Positions 1-4,964 of a stretch of 5,365 nt of DNA are shown piece by piece. This DNA comes from Oscillospiraceae bacterium (GTDB taxonomy: Bacteria; Bacillota; Clostridia; Oscillospirales; CAG-272), in NCBI GenBank assembly GCA_015065205.1, contig SVQS01000132.1, positions 1-5,365 on the forward strand. The letters are read 5' to 3'. Position 1 is the stretch's first letter, and each line of letters opens with the position of its first letter. The position numbers were made by a program, and so were the translations under genes. Below the pieces are notes generated by a model, which did not search any database, was not told the DNA's origin, and saw only the letters and a program-made list of their open reading frames with translations.

Positions 1-192
1 CGCTGCCGACTGCGGAAGCTCGTCACGTGCGCGGTCGCGGGAGTAGCCCTCCCCGATGTTCGGAAGCACTACTGCCTCCATAAAACGTTTGATGAATGTA
101 GATTTTCCGCTTCTGACAGGACCTACAACGCCGACGTAAATATCTCCGCCTGTCCTCTCGGCAATATCCGTATAAATCGAATGCTCAGGCAT
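1..192 (-). CDS. spoIVA: Stage IV sporulation protein A, N-terminal part (runs off the left edge)
   Basis: SpoIVA is the ATPase that polymerises on the outer forespore membrane and forms the basement layer on which the spore coat is built. It also helps anchor cortex assembly. Only the first 64 codons of a family usually near 490 residues are present. The frame reads from ATG at 192 to the window edge without a stop. It shows the family's opening (IAERTGGDIYVGVVG, residues 10-24), the Walker A P-loop GPVRSGKST (24-32), then FIKRFMEAVVLPNI and DELPQSAA (57-64). These match, from memory, the Bacillus subtilis protein almost block by block. A GGGAGG ribosome binding site lies 7 bases before the ATG. 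The gene is divergent from the acyltransferase at 373. SpoIVA is made in the mother cell under sigma-E in B. subtilis, but I could not find a convincing sigma-E promoter here. Confidence 0.96.
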   Translation of the reverse strand, partial: MPEHSIYTDIAERTGGDIYVGVVGPVRSGKSTFIKRFMEAVVLPNIGEGYSRDRARDELPQSAA

Positions 193-199
193 TTCAAAA

Positions 200-205
200 C
201 CTCCC
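200..205 (-). promoter_or_regulatory. Ribosome binding site of spoIVA
   Basis: GGGAGG on the minus strand, 7 bases before the ATG at 192. It fixes the start codon, and no other in-frame start lies close to it. Confidence 0.85.
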
Positions 206-299
206 ATATATCGCGTTGGTACACTATATTAGGGACTTGCCAACTTTAGAACAAAAATTGAAAATACAGTGAAATTTGGCTGAAGGCATAGCAAAAAGA

Positions 300-328
300 T
301 TGACAAAAACACTTTTTTGTGATACAAT
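300..328 (+). promoter_or_regulatory. Sigma-A promoter for the acyltransferase gene
   Basis: A consensus -35 TTGACA (300-305) is followed by a 17-bp spacer and a -10 TACAAT (323-328). The -10 is preceded by TG at 320-321, giving an extended -10. Predicted transcription starts near 335, leaving a leader of about 38 bases before the ATG at 373. A second TATAAT (332-337) lies just downstream but has no matching -35. The promoter appears constitutive in quality; no known operator is recognised. Confidence 0.85.
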
Positions 329-360
329 ATCTATAATATTATTAAAAGTGCTTTACAAAA

Positions 361-366
361 GGAGGT
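361..366 (+). promoter_or_regulatory. Strong ribosome binding site of the acyltransferase gene
   Basis: GGAGGT, within AAAGGAGGTG, lies 6 bases before the ATG at 373. It is a near-perfect anti-16S match and decides the start. Confidence 0.85.
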
Positions 367-372
367 GGACGA

Positions 373-1509
373 ATGAGCCGAAAATTGAACTTTTTTACTG
401 CCATTCTGCGCCCCGTTGGTTACGCGGTAGCCAAATTAAAATTTGGATATAAATACAAAAAGGCAACCGATTTGCCCCCTAACTATATTGTTCTCTCGAA
501 CCACGTTACCGATTACGACCCCATTTTGGTAGGTTTGAGTTTTCAACCTCAAATGTACTATGTTGCAAGTGAACACATCACACGTTGGGGATGGCTTTAT
601 AAGGTGTTGAACTTTGTTTTTGAACCCATTATTCGCTACAAAGCAACCGTTGCCGCCTCGACCGTTATGGATATTTTGCGCAAGGTTCGCAAAGGTAACA
701 ACGTTTGCATTTTTGCCGAGGGTGTTCGCACCTGGGACGGTGTAACTGCTCCCGTTGTTCCCGCCACCGCACAGCTTGTCAAGTCTGCCCGTTGCGGACT
801 TGTGACTTACCGCATTGAGGGCGGATATTTTGTCAGCCCCAACTGGGCGTCGTCCGGCAATACGCGCAGAGGCCGTCTTTACGGTGCTCCCGTTGGCATT
901 TACACCAAGGAAGATTTAGCGAAAATGAGCGTAGAAGAAATTGATGAAATCATCAAGCGCGACTTGCACGAGGATGCGTATGCTCGTCAAAAGGTGGAAA
1001 TGCATCGCTATCGTTCGAAGAAACGCGCCGAGGGAATGGAAAGTCTCGTTTTCCTCTGCCCTCACTGCCGTGAGAACGGAACGCTGACATCCGAAAAGGA
1101 GCGCGTAACCTGTTCTTCCTGTGGCAAGTCGTTCACCTATGACGAATACGGCATGCTTGACGGTATTCCCTACAAAACCGTTTATGAGCTCAACCAATGG
1201 CAACGCGGTGAACTTAAAAAAGATGTAGAAAATAACGTTCTATATACCGCTCCCAATGCCTCTCTCCACACCATTGAGGGGCATGATTTGAACACGATTT
1301 GCGAAGGTGACGCTCATATCACTCCCGATGCCATTACTATTGCAAACGTTACTATTCCCCTTTCCACCATCTCGGATATGGGTATTCACGGGCGCAGAAC
1401 CCTGATCTTCTCGACCACCGATAATTACTATGAATTAAAGGTTCCCAAGGGAAAGAATATTATCAAGTTTATGTATTACCGCGAGTTTGTGAAAGCAAAA
1501 ACAGAATAA
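373..1509 (+). CDS. Lysophospholipid (1-acylglycerol-3-phosphate) acyltransferase with C-terminal zinc ribbon
   Basis: PlsC-type enzymes transfer an acyl chain to the sn-2 position of lysophosphatidic acid, giving phosphatidic acid for membrane lipid synthesis at the cytoplasmic membrane face. The catalytic HX4D motif is visible as NHVTDYDP (H44, D49). The substrate-binding block is FAEGVRTWDG (114-123, a variant of FPEG with E116 retained). The acyltransferase part ends near residue 200. The protein then continues unusually far, to 378 residues against about 200-250 for plain PlsC. A treble of basic residues (211-219) leads to a zinc ribbon, CPHC (229-232) and CSSC (247-250). A predicted beta-rich tail (about 290-375) resembles a PH-like fold in pattern only. 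The gene stands alone with its own promoter and terminator. The acyltransferase class is well supported; the exact acyl acceptor is not, and lysophospholipids other than lysophosphatidate are possible. Confidence 0.88.
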   Translation: MSRKLNFFTAILRPVGYAVAKLKFGYKYKKATDLPPNYIVLSNHVTDYDPILVGLSFQPQMYYVASEHITRWGWLYKVLNFVFEPIIRYKATVAASTVMDILRKVRKGNNVCIFAEGVRTWDGVTAPVVPATAQLVKSARCGLVTYRIEGGYFVSPNWASSGNTRRGRLYGAPVGIYTKEDLAKMSVEEIDEIIKRDLHEDAYARQKVEMHRYRSKKRAEGMESLVFLCPHCRENGTLTSEKERVTCSSCGKSFTYDEYGMLDGIPYKTVYELNQWQRGELKKDVENNVLYTAPNASLHTIEGHDLNTICEGDAHITPDAITIANVTIPLSTISDMGIHGRRTLIFSTTDNYYELKVPKGKNIIKFMYYREFVKAKTE

Positions 1510-1528
1510 AAAGCATAATATATTGAAA

Positions 1529-1556
1529 AAAGAACCTCGCTGCGGCGAGGTTCTTT
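1529..1556. terminator. Bidirectional intrinsic terminator between converging genes
   Basis: A perfect 12-bp stem (AAAGAACCTCGC, 1529-1540, with its complement at 1545-1556) closes a TGCG loop. On the minus strand it is followed by a run of seven T. On the plus strand it is followed by CTTATTTTT. It sits 20 bases after the acyltransferase stop and just beyond the ApbE stop at 1564, so it can end transcription from both sides. Confidence 0.9.
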
Positions 1557-1563
1557 CTTATTT

Positions 1564-2571
1564 TTAACCTTGCACTTCAAAAGCATCCGCAAGCCCTTGA
1601 GTTGTGGTAACATTTCCGCTTTGGTCGATGAAAATGGCTTCAAAATCATAGATTTTGCTTTCATAAAAGGCGTGGGCTTTCTCCTCGCCCATCACAAAAA
1701 GGGCTGTGGAGAGTGCATCCGCAAGCGCACCGTCGGAGCAGATAACCGCAACAGAACAGAGTCCACTCTGTGTGGGATAGCCGGTTTTGGGGTCGAGGAT
1801 GTGATGATATTTTTCGCCGTTTATGGTATAGTAGCGCTCATAGTCGCCCGATACCGAGAGAATTTGTCCTGCTTGCAGGTTCAAAACACCTGCGTAGCCA
1901 TCTTCGGCTTTGGGATTTTTGAGGGCAATTCGGAAAGGCTTTTGGTCGGGTTTTGAGCCAAAAACTGCCACGTTGCTCCCAAAGCTGACAAGTCCGCCGT
2001 GAGCGTCGCTTTCTTCCAAATAGGAAATCAATGCAGAAATTGCCGCTCCCTTACCGATACCGCCAAGGTCGATTTGCACGTCCTTTTCGGTTTTGGTCAG
2101 GGTATTTTGAGAAAGAGTAAGCTTTTGAGCACCAACAAGGTTGGTGGCATTTTTCAGTTCTTCGGTTGTGGGGAGAATTCCCCGTTCCTCACTTACTTGC
2201 CAAAGATTGACGATTGGTGCCACTGTAATATCGAATACGCCGCCCGTTTTTTGTGTAATATCCATCGCTTGCAAGATGAGAGAAGCGGTGCGCGAATCGA
2301 GTTCGAGAGAATTTTCGGCGGCGTTAAAGCGGCCGATATCGCTATCTGATTTTGTGCGTGACCAAAGAGCGTCGAGTTCGTGGAGAATCTCGCGGCAGTC
2401 GGCAAATATCCGTTCGGCGGTCTTTTTATCGGTGTAAAGCGTGACTGTGATGGGAGTATCCATCAAAAAAAAGTTTTTTTCTTGCCGTTCTTCCCTTTGG
2501 CAAGCCGTAAGTGGCACCAAAAAAATAAGGCAAAGGACGAGACAGAGGGTGCGCAGGATGACTTTTTTCAT
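1564..2571 (-). CDS. apbE: FAD:protein FMN transferase, ApbE family lipoprotein
   Basis: ApbE enzymes cut FAD and attach FMN covalently to a threonine of target proteins such as RnfG, NqrC and extracellular flavoproteins, outside the cytoplasmic membrane. The 335-residue length is typical. A lipoprotein signal peptide is clear: KK, a hydrophobic run (residues 5-22), then lipobox LTAC with the lipidated Cys24. Family motifs follow in order: FLMDTPITVTLY (35-46), DIGRFN (78-83), GGVFDITVAPIVNLW (110-124), DLGGIGKG (168-175), SVSGDYERY (239-247), HHILDPKTGYP (256-266) and the magnesium-site block DALSTALFVMG (285-295) with D285 and T289. The ATG overlaps the previous gene's TGA by four bases (ATGA), and GAGGAGGG lies 7 bases before it, so translation is probably coupled. 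No flavinylation target (FMN-binding domain protein) is encoded in the window. Confidence 0.95.
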   Translation of the reverse strand: MKKVILRTLCLVLCLIFLVPLTACQREERQEKNFFLMDTPITVTLYTDKKTAERIFADCREILHELDALWSRTKSDSDIGRFNAAENSLELDSRTASLILQAMDITQKTGGVFDITVAPIVNLWQVSEERGILPTTEELKNATNLVGAQKLTLSQNTLTKTEKDVQIDLGGIGKGAAISALISYLEESDAHGGLVSFGSNVAVFGSKPDQKPFRIALKNPKAEDGYAGVLNLQAGQILSVSGDYERYYTINGEKYHHILDPKTGYPTQSGLCSVAVICSDGALADALSTALFVMGEEKAHAFYESKIYDFEAIFIDQSGNVTTTQGLADAFEVQG

Positions 2572-3107
2572 TGCTTTGCCCTCCTCTTTATTGTTTTTTG
2601 CAGGCGCGGGAGCAAGAGGTTGAGGAGCAACCCCACGATGCCACCGTAAATGACCGATGCGATAAGGAGCGCGGGCAAGTACGTAGTGATAAGGGCGGCA
2701 TCAAAGAGCGTGACAGCCGCGAGAACCTGCCCTGTATTGTGCGCCGCCGCGCAAAGAATAGAGACGCCGACAAGGCTACATTTTTTGCAAAAATACTTTG
2801 CAAGCATCAAAACTGCAAAGGAGAAAAGTCCGCCCATTGCCGAAAAATACAAGGACGTAGGCGAGCCGAACAACAATCCCATTAAAAGGATGCGGACAAA
2901 CATGACGGCAAGCGCATCGATGGGAGTAAAGAGACAGAACACCGCCACAACTGCCACATTGGCAAGTCCGAGACGGAAGCCGGGGAGAGGTACGAGAAGA
3001 TTAAGAGGCAGGACGGCTTCGAGATAAGAAAGCATCATAGCCAGCACACAAAGCATAGCATCGATAGAGAGTCGGCGCACAAGGTTAGCCTGCGACGAAG
3101 TCGACAT
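2568..3107 (-). CDS. Gx transporter / Hpre_diP_synt_I family membrane protein
   Basis: The product is a 179-residue integral membrane protein with about five to six hydrophobic segments: roughly residues 15-40, 48-60, 64-80, 86-104, 112-133 and 141-167. The block PGFRLGLANV (42-51), followed by a hydrophobic stretch, a conserved arginine (VRIL, 71-74) and FGSP (80-83), is the signature of the family Pfam calls heptaprenyl diphosphate synthase component I. That name is misleading: the protein resembles small-molecule transporter subunits (ECF S-component-like) rather than a prenyl synthase. I chose the ATG at 3107 because GGGAGG lies 8 bases upstream; an in-frame GTG at 3116 would overlap that site. 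The gene overlaps the NusG-II gene by 23 bp and apbE by 4 bp. The substrate is unknown; the context suggests a role with flavin or quinone redox chemistry. Confidence 0.85.
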   Translation of the reverse strand: MSTSSQANLVRRLSIDAMLCVLAMMLSYLEAVLPLNLLVPLPGFRLGLANVAVVAVFCLFTPIDALAVMFVRILLMGLLFGSPTSLYFSAMGGLFSFAVLMLAKYFCKKCSLVGVSILCAAAHNTGQVLAAVTLFDAALITTYLPALLIASVIYGGIVGLLLNLLLPRLQKTIKRRAKQ

Positions 3108-3456
3108 CGCCGTCACCTCCCTTCACCACAAGGCTCACGCCCGCAGGGGCGCAGAGAATGGTCTCGCCCGTTCTTGATATGGATGCACTTGCAACGCATA
3201 CACCGTCTGGACAATCGCTCTTGCTCACAGATGCTTTTCCATCGGCAATTTCAATGCAAAGATGCACGCCACGTGACTCGATTTCAATAGTACGGTCCTC
3301 GGAGAGCGAATATTCCATTGTTTCATCGGGTGTGACGATAACCAAGGTCTCGCCTACATCCTTTTTTTGCCACGGGTGCCACAAAAGCAGGACTGCCACA
3401 AAAAGAACGGCAACTGCCGCTATGAGGTCGCCAAAGCCGAATTTTGTGCGGAACAT
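3085..3456 (-). CDS. NusG domain II-containing membrane-anchored protein
   Basis: The 123-residue product has one N-terminal transmembrane segment (about residues 9-26, after the positively charged MFRTKFGFGD). The rest is predicted to lie outside the membrane. The soluble part matches the small beta-rich NusG domain II family, with its hallmark cysteine block SDCPDGVCVASASIS (80-94) and a third cysteine in TILCAPAGVSLVV (99-111). Cys82, Cys87 and Cys102 could form a disulfide or bind a metal; this is inference. It is unrelated in function to the transcription factor NusG. The ATG at 3456 is chosen because AAAGGAGA lies 6 bases upstream. A longer in-frame start at 3519 would run across both the ribosome binding site and the promoter. 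It is the first gene of the three-gene unit with the Gx protein and ApbE. Confidence 0.88.
   Translation of the reverse strand: MFRTKFGFGDLIAAVAVLFVAVLLLWHPWQKKDVGETLVIVTPDETMEYSLSEDRTIEIESRGVHLCIEIADGKASVSKSDCPDGVCVASASISRTGETILCAPAGVSLVVKGGDGDVDFVAG
3116..3121 (-). promoter_or_regulatory. Ribosome binding site of the Gx transporter gene, inside the upstream gene
   Basis: GGGAGG on the minus strand, 8 bases before the ATG at 3107. It decides against the in-frame GTG at 3116, whose first base overlaps it. It lies within the last codons of the NusG-II gene. Confidence 0.75.
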
Positions 3457-3462
3457 AAGTGC

Positions 3463-3470
3463 TCTCCTTT
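3463..3470 (-). promoter_or_regulatory. Ribosome binding site of the NusG-II gene
   Basis: AAAGGAGA on the minus strand, 6 bases before the ATG at 3456. It supports this start over the longer frame that opens at 3519. Confidence 0.8.
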
Positions 3471-3490
3471 CTTTTGCAAATTCTATAAGT

Positions 3491-3519
3491 ATTATAGCAG
3501 AAAAAATAAGGGATTGCAA
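3491..3519 (-). promoter_or_regulatory. Sigma-A promoter of the NusG-II / Gx / apbE operon
   Basis: On the minus strand, -35 TTGCAA (3519-3514), a 17-bp spacer and a perfect -10 TATAAT (3496-3491) with an upstream TG (extended -10, TGCTATAAT). Transcription would start near 3484, giving a leader of about 28 bases. No terminator is visible between the three genes, so one transcript should run to the hairpin at 1529-1556. Confidence 0.85.
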
Positions 3520-3540
3520 GGGGGAATATGTTTTTTACAA

Positions 3541-3569
3541 AAGGAAAACCACGCCAAGGGATGGCGTGG
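3541..3569 (-). terminator. Intrinsic terminator after the zinc-ribbon membrane protein gene
   Basis: An 8-bp perfect stem CCACGCCA / TGGCGTGG (3549-3556 and 3562-3569) encloses a 5-base loop. On the minus strand it is followed by TTTTCCTTTTG. It lies 31 bases beyond the stop at 3600 and separates that gene from the operon promoter at 3491-3519. The plus strand has no good T-run, so it acts on the minus strand only. Confidence 0.8.
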
Positions 3570-3599
3570 CTTTATCTGTCATGCTATTTTTATTACAAA

Positions 3600-4385
3600 T
3601 TAAAACCAATATTCGTTCATTTCGGAAATAATCTGCTCATCCACAGTTTCTCCAATGCTGTCGGGAATAATGGCATCGATATCGCATTTGGGGCATAGTG
3701 CCGTTTGTCCGTTATCGATATATGTTTTTATCTCGTCGCTTTTCATACTGCTTTTGCAATAAAAGCAATAGCATTTATCGGCGGTATCAATCATCTTTTT
3801 GTTGTGAGAAGAGTACGCGTGCAAGCGATTGAGTTGAGCTTCTTTTTCGTAAGAGTATCTATAATTTCGTTTCAATCTATAATTGCCCTTGTATCTTCTT
3901 ATGGAAGCAATAACCGAAGCCGCTGCAATTACAGCAAACAAAAGAAACGTATTTACACAATCGCGTGGAGTTTGATCGGCTTTGAGCAAACAGAAAAGAA
4001 CCGCGGAAACAAAACAAACTATAATTGAAATGCATATAGTTCGCCAAAGAACTCTTTTTGCATTCCCTTCTTTGCATTCTTGGTAGTATTCCCTGATATC
4101 TTCTTTAGAGAGCACCGCCTGACCGCACTTTTTTTGAATTCGCTCAATGATGCATTGCTCTTCAAAGGCAATTCTTGCCCCACAGGATGGACATTTCAGC
4201 CTGTAATTATATACATCAACGTCGCGCCTTGGGAATTCTCCATAATCGTGATATTGATAGTAATCCTTATCGTCTTTTGTAACCACTCTGTGGGTTTTCT
4301 CTTTTTCAAGCTTTGCACCGCATTGGGAGCAATGATATTTTTTGAAAACCATTCCAAAAGGAATGGAGTAGCTTTGGGTTTTCAA
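3600..4385 (-). CDS. Hypothetical membrane protein with zinc ribbons at both ends
   Basis: No function is recognised. The 261-residue product has an N-terminal zinc ribbon, CSQC (19-22) and CPSC (65-68), the two halves separated by an acidic, tyrosine-rich insert (about 38-60). Two transmembrane segments follow (about 116-134 and 146-162). The C-terminal cytoplasmic domain carries a second ribbon, CFYC (207-210) and CPKC (231-234), ending in EMNEYWF. The block DNGQTALCPKCDIDAIIPDS (224-243) and the YWF end resemble, from memory, a small stand-alone bacterial zinc-ribbon family, here fused to a membrane anchor. The start is a TTG, chosen because AAAGGGAG lies 6 bases upstream; an ATG at 4352 (residue 12) has no good site and would still keep the whole ribbon. 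Base composition is clearly more A+T-rich than in the flanking genes, which may mean recent acquisition. It is monocistronic, with its own promoter and terminator. Confidence 0.75.
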   Translation of the reverse strand: MKTQSYSIPFGMVFKKYHCSQCGAKLEKEKTHRVVTKDDKDYYQYHDYGEFPRRDVDVYNYRLKCPSCGARIAFEEQCIIERIQKKCGQAVLSKEDIREYYQECKEGNAKRVLWRTICISIIVCFVSAVLFCLLKADQTPRDCVNTFLLFAVIAAASVIASIRRYKGNYRLKRNYRYSYEKEAQLNRLHAYSSHNKKMIDTADKCYCFYCKSSMKSDEIKTYIDNGQTALCPKCDIDAIIPDSIGETVDEQIISEMNEYWF

Positions 4386-4391
4386 TTTTTT

Positions 4392-4399
4392 CTCCCTTT
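4392..4399 (-). promoter_or_regulatory. Ribosome binding site supporting a TTG start
   Basis: AAAGGGAG on the minus strand, 6 bases before the TTG at 4385. It is the reason for preferring this rare start over the ATG at 4352. Confidence 0.65.
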
Positions 4400-4421
4400 C
4401 TTCGCTATTTCGATTAATTCA

Positions 4422-4450
4422 ATAATATCACAATTCTCACAAAAAGTCAA
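4422..4450 (-). promoter_or_regulatory. Sigma-A promoter of the zinc-ribbon membrane protein gene
   Basis: On the minus strand, -35 TTGACT (4450-4445), a 17-bp spacer and -10 TATTAT (4427-4422). Predicted transcription starts near 4415, leaving about 30 bases before the TTG start. It faces away from the gene pair that begins at 4515. Confidence 0.78.
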
Positions 4451-4457
4451 CCCTCTC

Positions 4458-4483
4458 ACCATTTTTCCGGTGTCGCATAGAAT
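4458..4483 (+). promoter_or_regulatory. Possible mother-cell (sigma-E/sigma-K-like) promoter
   Basis: CATAGAAT (4476-4483) differs by one base from the sigma-E -10 CATACAAT. It also fits the CATA core of sigma-K promoters, with an AC at 4458-4459 exactly 16 bases upstream. No good sigma-E -35 is seen, and the sigma-K TA at the end of the -10 is TG here. No sigma-A promoter was found for this gene pair, which makes a sporulation promoter more plausible. The match is short and could be chance. Confidence 0.35.
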
Positions 4484-4503
4484 GATATGGAACAGAACAT
4501 GAC

Positions 4504-4509
4504 AGGAGG
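4504..4509 (+). promoter_or_regulatory. Ribosome binding site of the beta-sandwich protein gene
   Basis: AGGAGG, 5 bases before the ATG at 4515. It supports this start over the internal ATG at residue 7. Confidence 0.8.
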
Positions 4510-4514
4510 GACTT

Positions 4515-4943
4515 ATGAACCGAGAATTGCCAATGGAGAGCGAGGGATACCTCGTAGTACACGTCACAACCGCTCGCGGATCGATCCCCTTGGAGGGGGC
4601 GTCGGTGAGTATAAGAGCGAATGAGGATGCCGAATCCACGCCACGCGCCGATATTTTGTATGCGACCACCACAAACCGCGACGGCAACACCGAGCGTATC
4701 ACGCTCTCGGCTCCCCCGCGCGAAAATTCAATGTCGCCGAGTGAAGTGCCACCTTTTTCAACCTATCACCTTGAGGTACGACGCGAGGGATACGGAATGC
4801 AAAGCTTTGTCGCGCTCCCGATTTTTGCGGGAATTACAGCCATTCAGCCTGTGGATCTCATACCTCTCTCCGAGGACGGGACCTCGAATTTGCTCCGTCC
4901 CGAGGACGAACGCTTTTTTGAAAATTCCCCCGCTGACCTCTAA
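4515..4943 (+). CDS. Carboxypeptidase-regulatory-like (beta-sandwich) domain protein
   Basis: A 142-residue protein without signal peptide or membrane segment. The N-terminal half has the pattern of the carboxypeptidase-regulatory / transthyretin-like beta sandwich: GYLVVHVTTARGSIPLEGAS (11-30), then VSI, with 'PLEGA' as the usual P-I-x-G-A turn. Next come TTTNRDGNTERITLSAP (51-67) and YHLEVRREGYGMQSFVAL (84-101). A final IFAGITAIQPVDLIPL strand (103-118) leads into an acidic tail (119-142). Such domains act as binding or scaffolding modules and are not catalytic on their own. The next gene begins 21 bp later with its own ribosome binding site, so the two are probably co-transcribed and may act together. 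High G+C relative to the gene upstream fits the genome's other genes. The exact role is unknown. Confidence 0.75.
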   Translation: MNRELPMESEGYLVVHVTTARGSIPLEGASVSIRANEDAESTPRADILYATTTNRDGNTERITLSAPPRENSMSPSEVPPFSTYHLEVRREGYGMQSFVALPIFAGITAIQPVDLIPLSEDGTSNLLRPEDERFFENSPADL

Positions 4944-4950
4944 CCAAAAG

Positions 4951-4959
4951 AAAGGAGAT
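4951..4959 (+). promoter_or_regulatory. Ribosome binding site of the SpoIID-like gene
   Basis: AAAGGAGAT lies 5 bases before the ATG at 4965, in the 21-bp gap after the preceding stop. It fixes the start and supports co-transcription. Confidence 0.8.
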
Positions 4960-4964
4960 ATTTT

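Larger units (their letters stand above)
193..372. other. Divergent intergenic region between spoIVA and the acyltransferase gene
   Basis: This holds the spoIVA ribosome binding site (200-205), the sigma-A promoter (300-328) and the ribosome binding site (361-366) of the rightward gene. A 7-bp inverted repeat, CACTTTT (310-316) and AAAAGTG (344-350), surrounds the -10 and start region. No RNA gene or additional ORF was seen. Confidence 0.6.

Noticed and set aside
215..244. GTTGG / CCAAC inverted arms upstream of spoIVA
   Set aside because: Only 5 bp with a 20-base gap; too weak to call an operator or hairpin.
193..300. Sigma-E promoter for spoIVA
   Set aside because: Expected from biology, but no pair of boxes with acceptable match and spacing was found on the minus strand.
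1570..2649. Long plus-strand open frames antisense to apbE (for example 1570-1956 and 1999-2349)
   Set aside because: They lack ribosome binding sites and family motifs, while the minus strand carries the complete ApbE motif set.
3457..3519. A 21-residue N-terminal extension of the NusG-II protein starting at 3519
   Set aside because: It would begin inside the -35 box and run across the -10 and the AAAGGAGA ribosome binding site; the ATG at 3456 is well placed.
2650..3631. Plus-strand frames at 2650-3027 and 3158-3631
   Set aside because: Shadows of the Gx and NusG-II genes: composition is basic and low in complexity, with no recognisable domain or ribosome binding site.
4382..4702. Minus-strand frame crossing the intergenic region and the start of the gene at 4515
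   Set aside because: It overlaps two promoters and a well-supported gene, and has no ribosome binding site or recognisable motif.
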